Source: Salinibacterium amurskyense
GTDB taxonomy: Bacteria; Actinomycetota; Actinomycetes; Actinomycetales; Microbacteriaceae
Reading direction: 5' to 3'
Length of the DNA stretch: 64,000 nucleotides
NCBI RefSeq assembly: GCF_002797685.1
Contig: NZ_PGFH01000001.1
Coordinates: 1,178,001-1,242,000, forward strand
In this document: positions 1 to 8,965 of the stretch, in pieces
Layout of the letters: every line of letters begins with the position of its first letter
Position numbering within the stretch: the first letter of the stretch is position 1
Translations under genes and position numbers: made by a program
Notes under the pieces: generated by a model
The model's input: only the letters and a program-made list of their open reading frames with translations
What the model was told of the DNA's origin: nothing
Database searches by the model: none

Positions 1-1
1 C

Positions 2-940
2 CAGTTAACCGAGCAATCTTTCGCAATCTTGCGCCACGACGGCAGAACGTCGTTTAGCGATATCGCCCGCCAGCTCGACACCAACCGGGCCAGTATCGCT
101 AAGCGCATCAACCCGTTGTTGCAGTCCGGCGACATCCGCATTATTGCTGCCGTGCATCCGCGTCTCTTGGGGCTTCACGTGCTCGCGCACCTGTCGATTC
201 AGACCGAGGGGGATGCCGGGCAGCTGGCCGAACGCATCTGTCAGTTGAACTCGCCGGTGTTCGTTTCTGAGCGCACGGGAAAGTATCAACTGATCTCGGA
301 GCTCCACACCACAACCATGGCGGAGCTCCACGATGAGATTCGGGCGATCCGTGCTTGCGAGGGAGTCGTTGACGTTCAAGTGCTCGTCTACGAACGCACG
401 CTCAAGAGCTTCTTCTTGGGCGAAGAGCCAGCCTTGGCTGACCTGCCGATCGACTCGACCGACCTCAAGCTCATGGAATTACTCCAGCAAGACGGCCGTA
501 TGGGCTACGCCGAACTGGCCGAGGCCGTCGACTTGTCAATCAGCGGATGCCGCACCCGCATCAACCGTCTGACCGAGACAGGGGCGATGCGCATTGGACT
601 CATGCGCCAGCGCACCGACATGACATCGCACCTCACCTTCGGCTTCGGCTTTATCACCCAGGGGGACTTGGAGCCTCTAGTGCGGCTCATCGACGAGCAG
701 GCCGGGGTCGAGTTCATGGCACGCACGATCGGTCGCTTCGATTTCGTCTCCACCATCTCGTTCCCCACGCTGGGTGAGTTCAACGACTTCGTGGCAGCGC
801 TGCGTGGACTCGCTGGAGTGACGTCGCTAGAAACCTGGCTGCACGCCCGCATCCACAAGGAGCGTTACCAGCACAGCCTGCACCGCATCCGCGAAGGCGC
901 CGCAGTGCTTGCCGATCGCGCTGCAGTCGCAGCCCCCTAA
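2..940 (+). CDS. Lrp/AsnC-family transcriptional regulator, two-module type (5' end outside window)
   Basis: The reading frame is open to the left edge, and the residues before the first possible start (TTG at 29) still look like the first helix of an AsnC helix-turn-helix, so the gene begins upstream. Visible layout: HTH (DIARQLDTNRASIAKRI), a ligand-binding RAM-like domain, then a second HTH (AELAEAVDLSISGCRTRI) and a second RAM-like domain. This tandem architecture is common in actinobacterial Lrp proteins, about 300-330 residues long. Such proteins usually sense amino acids or related metabolites and regulate a neighbouring gene, but the target here is probably to the left and not visible. 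It ends 21 bp from the convergent acetyltransferase gene. The family is confident; the ligand is unknown. Confidence 0.88.
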   Translation, partial: QLTEQSFAILRHDGRTSFSDIARQLDTNRASIAKRINPLLQSGDIRIIAAVHPRLLGLHVLAHLSIQTEGDAGQLAERICQLNSPVFVSERTGKYQLISELHTTTMAELHDEIRAIRACEGVVDVQVLVYERTLKSFFLGEEPALADLPIDSTDLKLMELLQQDGRMGYAELAEAVDLSISGCRTRINRLTETGAMRIGLMRQRTDMTSHLTFGFGFITQGDLEPLVRLIDEQAGVEFMARTIGRFDFVSTISFPTLGEFNDFVAALRGLAGVTSLETWLHARIHKERYQHSLHRIREGAAVLADRAAVAAP

Positions 941-961
941 GTTCGAGGGCGCTGCCGCGCG

Positions 962-2032
962 CTAGCGCAACTCTTTCTTCCACGCGCCTTCGTACCCGAT
1001 AGGAACGAACCCGACGGCTTCGTTCACCGAGAGCATGGGGCGATTCTCTTCGGCGTTGTAGGTGATGACCGAGGGATGCCCCGGCGCGACGCGTTCGAGG
1101 TGGGCCAGATTCAACACCTTGAGAAGGTTGCCGAGGCGGTGACCGCGATGTTCGCCGAGCACGATGGTGTTGTCTTGGAGCACCGCGAGTTCGAGCTGTT
1201 GCGGCACCATCAGCGAGGTGTAAGCCACGAGTTCGCCCGAGGCAATGTGCTCGATGGCCGCGTAGACCGCTGTCGCCGTGCCTTCGAGCAGCCGCTGATC
1301 TTGTTCGTTCACGCGCTCCGCGGTCCATACATCCTCGGGTGGTTCGAGGCCCGCGCTTGGTTCATCCGTGCTCATGCGGGTGTAGAGCAGTGCAAGGTCA
1401 TCGCGCCACTTCTCCGGGCATGGTCCGGCCCACTCATGCACGGCGTAGTCGCGACTGCACCGCTTGATCGCGTCATCCACCAAAGAGTGCAACCCCGGAA
1501 CGGGGAGGGGGAGTCGGCTTACCCGCTCAACCTGCTCAAAGCTGTAGCGATGCGTCCCGAGAAACTGAGTTCCCGCGGCGTCGCGCGGAACCGCACCAAA
1601 GCCGGTCGGGGCGGCGAGCAGCGCACCCTCGCTCGGGAGGCTCGACACATATACATGAACTTTGCGTTTGCCCGCATCCGCCGCGACCTTCTCGAGCTCG
1701 GTAAGTAGCCGGCTGCCGATACCGCGGCGCCGATAGTCGGGATGCACGTAGGCGTTGATCCACGCGGTATCCGCTTCGTCTCCCACCTGTGTGGCGTAGT
1801 CGCCGCGGCCGACGATGCGGCCCTTGTCGCGGGCGACGAGCATCCTGCGCTCTTCGAACGTACTGGGCTGCCAGATAGCAATCTCGACAACCGGGTCATA
1901 CGCCAGTTCGGGATACGCCTGCACCGTCTCGTCGGTTTGATTACGCAGGGTGTTGGCGGCGGTGAAGTCATCCGAGCCGTCAGCGGCAAGGGCACGGGGA
2001 ATCTCGAGGGGTGAGATCTTGATCTCTGACAT
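962..2032 (-). CDS. GNAT-family N-acetyltransferase with two acetyltransferase domains
   Basis: A 356-residue protein with two GNAT folds. The first half carries the acetyl-CoA binding motif A as RRRGIGSRLL (about residues 101-110). The second half carries a diverged version, GEHRGHRLGNLLK (about residues 293-305), followed by the terminal YNAEENRPMLSVNEAVGF segment seen in tandem GNATs. MshD (mycothiol synthase) also has two GNAT domains, but the sequence is not close enough by eye to assign that activity. The substrate is unknown. The ATG start has no clear Shine-Dalgarno sequence. It is convergent with the Lrp gene and divergent from smc, with 243 bp between this gene and smc. Confidence 0.85.
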   Translation of the reverse strand: MSEIKISPLEIPRALAADGSDDFTAANTLRNQTDETVQAYPELAYDPVVEIAIWQPSTFEERRMLVARDKGRIVGRGDYATQVGDEADTAWINAYVHPDYRRRGIGSRLLTELEKVAADAGKRKVHVYVSSLPSEGALLAAPTGFGAVPRDAAGTQFLGTHRYSFEQVERVSRLPLPVPGLHSLVDDAIKRCSRDYAVHEWAGPCPEKWRDDLALLYTRMSTDEPSAGLEPPEDVWTAERVNEQDQRLLEGTATAVYAAIEHIASGELVAYTSLMVPQQLELAVLQDNTIVLGEHRGHRLGNLLKVLNLAHLERVAPGHPSVITYNAEENRPMLSVNEAVGFVPIGYEGAWKKELR

Positions 2033-2212
2033 GAGCGCACCAATCTGCGGGGGTAAGCGCTACGGAGGTAGCCGACCAGAATACGCTGCGACTCCGCCGC
2101 GCGCTAGAGGTGCGGCCCGTGTGCCGCCGAGTGTCACCGGCGGCCGGGCGCGGCGCGACACCTGCGCGGCAGAACGGCCGGGCCCCGCGCATCCGGTACC
2201 GTATAGCAAGGT

Positions 2213-2234
2213 TCTGACCAGCAACTTGGTCAGA
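2213..2234. promoter_or_regulatory. Perfect 8-bp inverted repeat in the smc leader
   Basis: TCTGACCA, a 6-base loop GCAACT, then TGGTCAGA, lying 41 bp before the smc start. A second copy of GACCAGCAAC follows at about 2252-2261. It could be a protein operator or a leader hairpin. A possible -10 (TACCGT or GTATAG, about 2197-2206) lies just upstream. The rest of the 2033-2275 gap is GC-rich, with nothing else recognised. Confidence 0.4.
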
Positions 2235-2275
2235 GATTTGACCAACGCTGAGACCAGCAACGACCGGGCGGTGAC

Positions 2276-5200
2276 GTGTACCTCAAGAGTTTGACCCTCA
2301 AAGGGTTCAAGTCGTTCGCTCAACCGACCACTTTTGCGTTCGAACAGGGCGTGACGTGTGTCGTCGGCCCCAACGGTTCGGGCAAGTCGAATGTGGTGGA
2401 TGCTCTCGCCTGGGTCATGGGTGAGCAGGGTGCCAAAACTTTGCGCGGCGGCAAGATGGAAGACGTCATCTTTGCCGGAACCGCCACCAAGGGTCCGCTG
2501 GGTCGCGCCGAGGTCATTCTCACGATCGATAACGCGGATGGCGCGCTGCCGATTGAGTACAGCGAAGTCACCATCAGCCGCACCCTGTTCCGCAACGGCG
2601 GCAGCGAATACGCGATCAACGGCACCTCATGCCGCCTGCTCGACGTTCAAGAACTCCTGAGCGACTCCGGTCTGGGTCGCGAAATGCACGTCATCGTTGG
2701 CCAAGGCCAGCTGGATGCGGTGTTGCACGCCAGCCCTGAAGACCGTCGCGGTTTCATCGAAGAAGCCGCCGGCATCCTCAAGCACCGTCGTCGCAAAGAA
2801 AAGACGCTGCGCAAGCTCGACGCGATGCAGGCGAACCTCACGCGTCTTTCCGACTTGGCGGGGGAGATCCGTCGCCAGCTCAAGCCCCTAGGCCAGCAGG
2901 CCGAGATCGCCAAAGAGGCAGCCTCGATTGCTTCGATCGTTCGGGATGCGCGCGCTCGCCTCCTTGCCGACGAAGTCGTTGAACTGCGCTCCAGCATCAA
3001 CGACTTCAGCCGCAGCGAGAGCGAACGCAAAACGCAGCGCATCGTGTTGCAAGAGCAGCTCGACCAGAACAAGTTGCGCGAAGCCCGCCTCGAACAGGCG
3101 CAGGTCGGTGACGACGTTGATGAGGCGCGTCGCGTGGCCTTCGGCCTCGAATCGGTGCAAGAGCGCCTGCGCAGTCTGTACACGCTCGCCAACCAGCGCC
3201 TCTCGCTACTCGGGCAGCAGAGCGATGCGCCCGTCTCCAACAACAGCGTCAGCCAAACCCTCGTCGACGAGGTCAATGCTGAAGCCGATCTTCTTGCCGC
3301 CGGTGTCGCGGATGCCGAGAAGGCCGTCGCCGCTGCTGCTGCCGCAACCGCCACAGCGAAGGCTGCGCTCGACTCGCTCGACGAAGAAATCGCCGCGCAG
3401 AGTGCGCTCGTGTCGCGTCACGAGTTGGAGAGCGCCGGGCTCACCGCTCGCGTTGAAGTCGCCACCTCCACTCTGACCGCAGCCCAGGGTGAACTCGTGC
3501 GTCAGCAGCAGGCGCTCGCCGAAGCGCAGGCTCGCCGCGAGGCCGCTCAGGCTGAGTTCGAAGCGCTCGAAGCCGAGGCCGGCAACTCCACGATCGAAAC
3601 CGATGGCTCGCTCGACACCGCGTACGAAGCCGCCGAAGCGAAAGTATCGAGCGTTCAGGCAGAGATCGAAGCCCTGCGCGAAGCACTCCACACCTCCGAG
3701 CGTGAGCGTGATGCGCTCGCCGCCCGCAACTCAGCGCTGTCGCTTGCGGTTGATCAGAAAGATGGCTCCAGCGCTCTCGTCGCGGCTCAGCTCTCGGGCA
3801 TCCGCGGTCTCGTTGCTGAGCACGTCAAAATCACGCCCGGCTACGAAGCGGCGATCGCTGCCGCTCTCGGCACGCTTGCGGATGCCGTACTCGCCGATGA
3901 CCGCGATTCGGCCATTGATGCGCTGGCCGAGTCTGCCTCGCGCGATTTCGGTCGCGTTGAAGTGGTTGTGGCCAACGCCGCGAAGCAGAGCGTATCGCTC
4001 GGAACGGCGGCCGGCACCGTGCCCGCCACCGACGTCGTCACCGCGCCTGATGGCGTTCACGGTCTCCTCACTCACGTGCTCATCGCCGACGATCTCGAGG
4101 CTGCTCGCGCCGCCTACGGATCGCTGTCGAACGCCGCCGACCTGACCTTCGTCACTCGCGACGGCGACGTACTCACTCAGTTCGTGCTGCGCGGAGGCTC
4201 TGGCGCCAAGCGTTCGCGCCTCGAACTCGTCGCCGAGCGGGATGCCGCCGCCGACAAACTCGGTGTCGTCACGACCCAGATTGAGCGCACGAGTTTCGAG
4301 CTCGACGAGAAGCGCCGTGAACTCACCTCCGCCAAGGCCGATGCCGAAGCCGCTCTGGTTGCCCTGCGCGAGTATGACGCCCAGCTTGCCGCGCAATCCG
4401 AATTGCTTGGCCGCCACCGCATCCAGGCCGAAGCAGCCCAGGCCGAGTGTGACCGCCTAGCCCGCGCGGTCGACGTTGCCGAAGAAGCGGTAGCCGACGC
4501 GACCACCGAAGTGGCTCGCGCGCAAACCGCGGCAGACAAGTACCAGGCTGCTCCGCGCCCCATGCTCGACGTCTCCGAACGCGAACCCATGCTGGCCGAA
4601 GTGGATGCCGCCCGGGCTCGCGAAGTCGAGCTGCGCATTCAGATGGAGACCATCCGCGAGCGGGTGCGCGCTGAGCGTGCGCGCGCCGAACAACTCGCAG
4701 CCCAGCTCGTGCGCGAGCGCGAAGCAGCGCAAGAGCAGGCCCGGCTGGCCGTTATTCGTCAACGACAGATGGCATCCGCCACCAAGGTCGTCGAGATGTT
4801 GCCCGCGGTGCTCGATTCTGTTGATCGTTCCCTATCGGAGGCACGCGTTTCGCTCGCCTCGAAAGAAGCAGAGCGCTCAGCGCAGAACGAAGAGCTTTCG
4901 GCATTGCGCCGTGAAGAGTCTGCGCTGCGTGAGCGTCTCTCGGCCGTCAGCGAAAGCGTGCACGGCCTCGAAATGCAGATCTACGAGAAGAAGCTGCATC
5001 TCTCGAGCCTGCTCGAACGATCGGGCGAAGAACTCGGTCTCGTCGAAGATGTACTCGTGGCGGAATATGGCCCCGAGGTGCCGGTTCCCGACGATCGCGT
5101 GAGCGACCCGAGCGTCGAGCCTAAGACGGCTGCTGGCGGCTCCAGTAGCGAAGAGCCCAGCGCCAGCGCCAGCGCCAACGACAACGACAGAGACAGCAAC

Positions 5201-5971
5201 GTCCGCAGTGACGACAACATCGCTGACCGCAACGACAGCGCCACCGATGGTGACTCGGATGAGACTGCCGAGCCCGTGGCATCCGGTCGCCCCTTTGTGC
5301 GTGCAGAGCAGGAAGCTCGACTGCAGAAAGCCGAGCGCAAACTTGCTCGCTTGGGCCGGGTGAACCCGCTCGCGCTCGAAGAGTTCGACGCTCTCGAACA
5401 GCGTCACAAGTTCTTGACCGAGCAGCTCACCGACCTCACGAACACCCGCAAGGACCTGCTGACAATCATCGACGAACTCGATGACAAGATGCAGTCGATC
5501 TTCGCGAGCGCTTTCGAAGACACCAAGAACGCCTTCAACGACGTGTTCCCTGTGCTGTTCCCTGGTGGCACCGGCAGCATCTTCTTGACTAACCCGGATG
5601 ACCTTCTGACGACAGGTATCGAGGTCACTGTGAAGCCCGCCGGTAAGAAGATCGAACGACTGTCTCTGCTGAGCGGTGGTGAGCGTTCGCTCGCTGCCGT
5701 CGCGCTCCTGATCGCGATCTTCAAGGCGCGCCCCAGCCCGTTCTACATCATGGACGAGGTCGAGGCCGCGCTCGATGACGCCAACCTGGGTCGCCTGCTC
5801 GCAATCTTCGAAGACCTACGCCAGACGAGCCAACTCATCGTCATCACGCACCAAAAGCGCACGATGGAAATTGCGGATGCTCTCTACGGCGTCAGCATGC
5901 GCGCCGACGGTATCAGCGCCGTTGTCGGCCAGCGCGTCGCCAAAGAGACCGCCTCAGCGGACGCGAGCTAG
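2276..5971 (+). CDS. smc: Chromosome segregation protein SMC
   Basis: A 1231-residue SMC ATPase, the core of bacterial condensin, which compacts and separates chromosomes with ScpA and ScpB. Visible parts: N-terminal Walker A GPNGSGKSN (residues 31-39), a long coiled coil, a hinge at about residues 500-645, a second coiled coil, the ABC signature LSGGE (residues 1132-1136) and Walker B ending at D1160-E1161. The GTG start gives the classic N-terminus MYLKSLTLKGFKSF. Odd feature: about residues 943-1003 form a Ser/Asp/Asn-rich low-complexity insert between the second coiled coil and the C-terminal head. The stop codon overlaps the stop of the convergent phosphatase gene in CTAG (5968-5971). 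Confidence 0.97.
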   Translation: MYLKSLTLKGFKSFAQPTTFAFEQGVTCVVGPNGSGKSNVVDALAWVMGEQGAKTLRGGKMEDVIFAGTATKGPLGRAEVILTIDNADGALPIEYSEVTISRTLFRNGGSEYAINGTSCRLLDVQELLSDSGLGREMHVIVGQGQLDAVLHASPEDRRGFIEEAAGILKHRRRKEKTLRKLDAMQANLTRLSDLAGEIRRQLKPLGQQAEIAKEAASIASIVRDARARLLADEVVELRSSINDFSRSESERKTQRIVLQEQLDQNKLREARLEQAQVGDDVDEARRVAFGLESVQERLRSLYTLANQRLSLLGQQSDAPVSNNSVSQTLVDEVNAEADLLAAGVADAEKAVAAAAAATATAKAALDSLDEEIAAQSALVSRHELESAGLTARVEVATSTLTAAQGELVRQQQALAEAQARREAAQAEFEALEAEAGNSTIETDGSLDTAYEAAEAKVSSVQAEIEALREALHTSERERDALAARNSALSLAVDQKDGSSALVAAQLSGIRGLVAEHVKITPGYEAAIAAALGTLADAVLADDRDSAIDALAESASRDFGRVEVVVANAAKQSVSLGTAAGTVPATDVVTAPDGVHGLLTHVLIADDLEAARAAYGSLSNAADLTFVTRDGDVLTQFVLRGGSGAKRSRLELVAERDAAADKLGVVTTQIERTSFELDEKRRELTSAKADAEAALVALREYDAQLAAQSELLGRHRIQAEAAQAECDRLARAVDVAEEAVADATTEVARAQTAADKYQAAPRPMLDVSEREPMLAEVDAARAREVELRIQMETIRERVRAERARAEQLAAQLVREREAAQEQARLAVIRQRQMASATKVVEMLPAVLDSVDRSLSEARVSLASKEAERSAQNEELSALRREESALRERLSAVSESVHGLEMQIYEKKLHLSSLLERSGEELGLVEDVLVAEYGPEVPVPDDRVSDPSVEPKTAAGGSSSEEPSASASANDNDRDSNVRSDDNIADRNDSATDGDSDETAEPVASGRPFVRAEQEARLQKAERKLARLGRVNPLALEEFDALEQRHKFLTEQLTDLTNTRKDLLTIIDELDDKMQSIFASAFEDTKNAFNDVFPVLFPGGTGSIFLTNPDDLLTTGIEVTVKPAGKKIERLSLLSGGERSLAAVALLIAIFKARPSPFYIMDEVEAALDDANLGRLLAIFEDLRQTSQLIVITHQKRTMEIADALYGVSMRADGISAVVGQRVAKETASADAS

Positions 5972-6531
5972 TCGATTCGCTTGAGCGGTTCGCCGTTCAC
6001 GGTGTGCACGCACCAGCCGCTGTGCAGCTTCTCGACGGTGGAGACGGAACCGTTGATGATCTGGTCGAAGTCGCGGCCAGCCAGTTCCGACAGGGTGTAG
6101 CGAATGATCGTGCCGTGGCACACGATGATCACTTTCTTGCCGGGGTAATCGTGCGTGATTTCGTTGAGGGCAGCGATGCCGCGTTCCACAACGTTGTGCA
6201 GAGATTCGAGCCCCGGGTAAACGGTGCTGTTCGGCCAGCGCTCATCGATTTCGACCTTGGTGAGGCCTTCGCCTTCGCCGTAGTGGCGCTCGATGAGTAG
6301 GTCGTAGCTGCGGCCAAGCTCGAGGCCCAAGCCGTCGGCGATGATCTGGGCAGTTTCGCGCGCACGCTGCAGGGGAGAGCTGACAATGATGTCCCACTCG
6401 GAATCGCGCAGAACTTCAACGGCCTCCCGCGCCTGCTGGCGACCGGTGTCGTTGAGCGGGATGTCGCTGGAACCTTGCATGCGTCCGGCAGCGTTCCAGT
6501 CAGTTTGGCCATGGCGAATCAATGAGAGCAT
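5968..6531 (-). CDS. Histidine phosphatase (phosphoglycerate mutase) family protein
   Basis: A 187-residue protein opening with the catalytic RHG motif (LIRHGQTDWNAAGRMQG, with the nucleophile His at residue 7) and containing the second-half motif VCHGTIIRYTL. The size fits broad-specificity cobC/GpmB-like phosphatases rather than the roughly 250-residue glycolytic dPGM enzyme, so the substrate cannot be named. It is divergent from ftsY. The stop codon shares four bases with the smc stop. The ATG is preceded at six bases by TAGGGT, so the mRNA is probably leaderless. Confidence 0.85.
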   Translation of the reverse strand: MLSLIRHGQTDWNAAGRMQGSSDIPLNDTGRQQAREAVEVLRDSEWDIIVSSPLQRARETAQIIADGLGLELGRSYDLLIERHYGEGEGLTKVEIDERWPNSTVYPGLESLHNVVERGIAALNEITHDYPGKKVIIVCHGTIIRYTLSELAGRDFDQIINGSVSTVEKLHSGWCVHTVNGEPLKRID

Positions 6532-6537
6532 CCAAAA

Positions 6538-6543
6538 ACCCTA
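6538..6543 (-). promoter_or_regulatory. -10 box TAGGGT, six bases before the phosphatase ATG
   Basis: TAGGGT-N6-ATG fits the -10 spacing of a leaderless transcript. No good -35 is seen. Confidence 0.45.
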
Positions 6544-6574
6544 GCGCGGTTAGGGAAGCGGCATGCACCTGCCT

Positions 6575-6580
6575 TAACCT
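6575..6580 (+). promoter_or_regulatory. -10 box TAACCT, six bases before the ftsY ATG
   Basis: TAACCT-N6-ATG fits a leaderless transcript. It lies in the 55-bp gap divergent from the phosphatase gene, and there is no Shine-Dalgarno sequence. Confidence 0.45.
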
Positions 6581-6586
6581 GTAGTC

Positions 6587-7456
6587 ATGGCAGCATCCTG
6601 GTCGCTCTCGGGCGCACTCAAATCTATGTTCGCGCGCGACACGATCGACGCTGATACGTGGAACGATCTCGAAGACGCGATGATCTCGGCCGACTTCGGC
6701 CCCGACATCACCGAGTCGGTCATCGATGAGTTGCGAGCAAGCGTGGCGAAGTTCCGCACCGACGACCCCGCAGACTTGAAGCGGATGCTGCGCGAAACTC
6801 TCGAGGAGCGTCTCGCTCGTCTCGACCCGACCCTCACTCTCAGCGCCCGCCCTGCGGTCGTACTGGTTGTGGGCGTCAATGGCGTCGGAAAGACCACCAC
6901 GATCGGCAAGTTCACGAAGTTCCTCGTCGGCCACGGCCGCTCGGTGGTCGTGGGTGCAGCAGACACGTTCCGCGCCGCTGCCGTTGAGCAGCTGGCGACG
7001 TGGGCCGAGCGCGGGGGAGCATCGATTGTGCGCCCGCAGCAGCAGGGCCAGGATCCGGCATCCGTTGCTTTCCAAACCGTGGAGCGCGCTCAACGCGACG
7101 GCATCGACATCGCCATCATCGACACCGCTGGTCGTTTGCAGACCAAGAGCGGTCTCATGGATGAGCTCGGCAAGATTCGTCGCGTCGTCGAGAAGCAGAC
7201 GGAGATCGCCGAGGTGTTGCTCGTGCTCGACGCGACGACAGGCCAGAACGGTGTGGCTCAGGCTGAAGCGTTCATTCAGCACGCGGGAGTGACCGGATTG
7301 GTCATCACGAAGCTCGATGGTTCAGCGAAGGGCGGTTTCGTCCTCGCCGTTCAGGAGCGCACAGGCATCCCGATCAAACTCGTTGGGCAGGGTGAGGGCA
7401 TTAACGATCTCACCGGTTTCACCCCGCACGTCTACGTGCAGGGTCTCATCGGCTAG
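6587..7456 (+). CDS. ftsY: Signal recognition particle receptor FtsY
   Basis: A 289-residue SRP GTPase that docks ribosome-nascent chain-SRP complexes at the membrane. GTPase motifs: G1 GVNGVGKT (96-103), DTFRAAA (126-132), DTAGR (179-183) and TKLD (241-244), ending in the family's GEGINDL and F.P segments. Only the NG domain is present: the long acidic N-terminal A domain of E. coli FtsY is missing, so membrane contact must rely on the first amphipathic helix. The gene lies about 1.5 kb from its partner ffh. Confidence 0.96.
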   Translation: MAASWSLSGALKSMFARDTIDADTWNDLEDAMISADFGPDITESVIDELRASVAKFRTDDPADLKRMLRETLEERLARLDPTLTLSARPAVVLVVGVNGVGKTTTIGKFTKFLVGHGRSVVVGAADTFRAAAVEQLATWAERGGASIVRPQQQGQDPASVAFQTVERAQRDGIDIAIIDTAGRLQTKSGLMDELGKIRRVVEKQTEIAEVLLVLDATTGQNGVAQAEAFIQHAGVTGLVITKLDGSAKGGFVLAVQERTGIPIKLVGQGEGINDLTGFTPHVYVQGLIG

Positions 7457-7477
7457 TTCGGGGCAAATGCCCGCTGG

Positions 7478-7999
7478 CTAGTTGCCGACTGCTTTGTGCG
7501 CGGCAGACAGCTCGAGGTAGTGCGCGGCATTCTCGCGAACGCCAGCCTTCTCTTCGTCGCTGAGTTCGCGGCGAACCTTAGCGGGCACTCCGGCCACGAG
7601 CGATCCGGGCGGGATGATGGTGCCTTCGAGAACGACGGCGCCCGCCGCCACGAGCGAGCCGGTTCCGATAACGGCACCGTTGAGCACGGTGGCGCTCATG
7701 CCGATGAGGCAGTCGTCTTCGACGGTGCAGCCGTGCAGCACAGCGCCGTGGCCCACGCTCACGCCGGATCCGACGGAGGTGGGGATGCCCTCGTCGCAGT
7801 GCACCGTGACGTTGTCTTGCAGGTTCGAGCCTTCGCCGATCGTGATGGAGTCGGTGTCGCCGCGCAGCACGGCGCCGTAGAAGATGCTCGCGCGCTCAGC
7901 GAGCGTGACCTGCCCGATAAGGGTGGCGTTGGGTGCGACGAAAGCGCTGTCGGCAACCTGGGGTGTGTGTCCGGCGAGAGTCACGATAAGAGCAGTCAT
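7478..7999 (-). CDS. Gamma-carbonic anhydrase-like hexapeptide-repeat protein
   Basis: A 173-residue left-handed beta-helix protein with repeated [LIV]-G-x4 hexapeptides throughout (for example LIGQVTLAERASIFYGAVLR). Three histidines sit at the zinc-ligand positions of gamma-carbonic anhydrases (TVHCD, VGHGAVLHGC). It may hydrate CO2, but many bacterial homologues have no proven activity. It is the second gene of a likely two-gene transcript: the upstream LLM oxidoreductase ends 4 bp before its ATG. Convergent with ftsY. Confidence 0.85.
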   Translation of the reverse strand: MTALIVTLAGHTPQVADSAFVAPNATLIGQVTLAERASIFYGAVLRGDTDSITIGEGSNLQDNVTVHCDEGIPTSVGSGVSVGHGAVLHGCTVEDDCLIGMSATVLNGAVIGTGSLVAAGAVVLEGTIIPPGSLVAGVPAKVRRELSDEEKAGVRENAAHYLELSAAHKAVGN

Positions 8000-8003
8000 G
8001 TCT

Positions 8004-8888
8004 CTAAGCTAGCGCGAAGCGCGAGGCGATCTCGGTCAGCACGCTTTCTTTGCCGGCGTAGATGCCGTCGGCGCGGGGCCAGTGCCCGATCACGTCGGTG
8101 AAGCCGAGGGCGTCGGCGCGACCGACGGCGTCTTCCCACGTGTCGACGCTTTCGAGGCTGAATTGGGGTGCGCCATCCAGATTGAGGTAGCGATCGAGGC
8201 TCGCGGATGCTCGGCCGGCCTTCTCGAGCGCGTCATCCATGCGCGCGGCGGTGTCGGCGACAATCTGCCACCACTCGTCGAGGGTGTCGGCGGTGCGGCC
8301 GAGAGTGAGCCAGCCATCGGCCAGTTCGGCGGTCAAGCGCAGGCCGCGGGGGCCTTCGGCGGCGACCACGAAGGGCATGCGTGGTCGTTGGGCAGGCGCC
8401 CCGACCATCCGAGCGTTGACGGCAGTAAACCAGTCGCCGCTGAAGCTGATGCCGCCGCTGCCGGGGTCTTCGAAGCGCAGTAGCTCGTCGAGTCCGCGCA
8501 CAAACTCGTCGAAACGGGCATGACGTTGGCGCGGAGTGAGCTCATCTTGGCCGAGCACCGTCGCGTCGAAACCTGTGCCGCCCGAGCCGACGCCGAGCAG
8601 AAAGCGGCCAGCGCTCACATCGTCGAGGGTCGCGAGTTCTTTGGCAAAGGGAACCGGATGCCGGTAGTTGGGCGAGGCGACAAAAGTGCCAAGCCCGATG
8701 CGGCTCGTCACGCTCGCGGCTGCCGTGAGCGTGGGAATGGTGGCGTACCACTGCTCATCGGCGAGAGATCGCCACGACAGGTGGTCGTAAATCCACGCGT
8801 GATCGAAGCCCATTTCTTCGGCCTGAATCCAGCGATGTTGGGCTTCAGCCCACGGCTGTTGGGGCAGTATGACGATTCCGTGTCTCAC
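8004..8888 (-). CDS. LLM-class (luciferase-like) flavin/F420-dependent oxidoreductase
   Basis: A 294-residue TIM-barrel protein of the luciferase-like family, with FDHAWIYDHL near residue 30, RIGLGTFVASPNYRHP and SAGRFLLGVGSGG, the usual cofactor-contact strands. In Actinobacteria many of these use coenzyme F420; cofactor and substrate cannot be told from sequence alone. The GTG start is preceded at six bases by TAGGGT, so it is probably leaderless. It is followed after 4 bp by the gamma-carbonic anhydrase-like gene in the same direction. Confidence 0.86.
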   Translation of the reverse strand: MRHGIVILPQQPWAEAQHRWIQAEEMGFDHAWIYDHLSWRSLADEQWYATIPTLTAAASVTSRIGLGTFVASPNYRHPVPFAKELATLDDVSAGRFLLGVGSGGTGFDATVLGQDELTPRQRHARFDEFVRGLDELLRFEDPGSGGISFSGDWFTAVNARMVGAPAQRPRMPFVVAAEGPRGLRLTAELADGWLTLGRTADTLDEWWQIVADTAARMDDALEKAGRASASLDRYLNLDGAPQFSLESVDTWEDAVGRADALGFTDVIGHWPRADGIYAGKESVLTEIASRFALA

Positions 8889-8894
8889 GTTCTC

Positions 8895-8900
8895 ACCCTA
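8895..8900 (-). promoter_or_regulatory. -10 box TAGGGT, six bases before the LLM oxidoreductase GTG
   Basis: TAGGGT-N6-GTG, the same arrangement as at the phosphatase gene. Confidence 0.45.
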
Positions 8901-8965
8901 CTCCGAGCCTCTGTCGGCGTTGTGGAGTCGCAGCACAGCAAAAGACACCTTAAACTGGTGGCATC

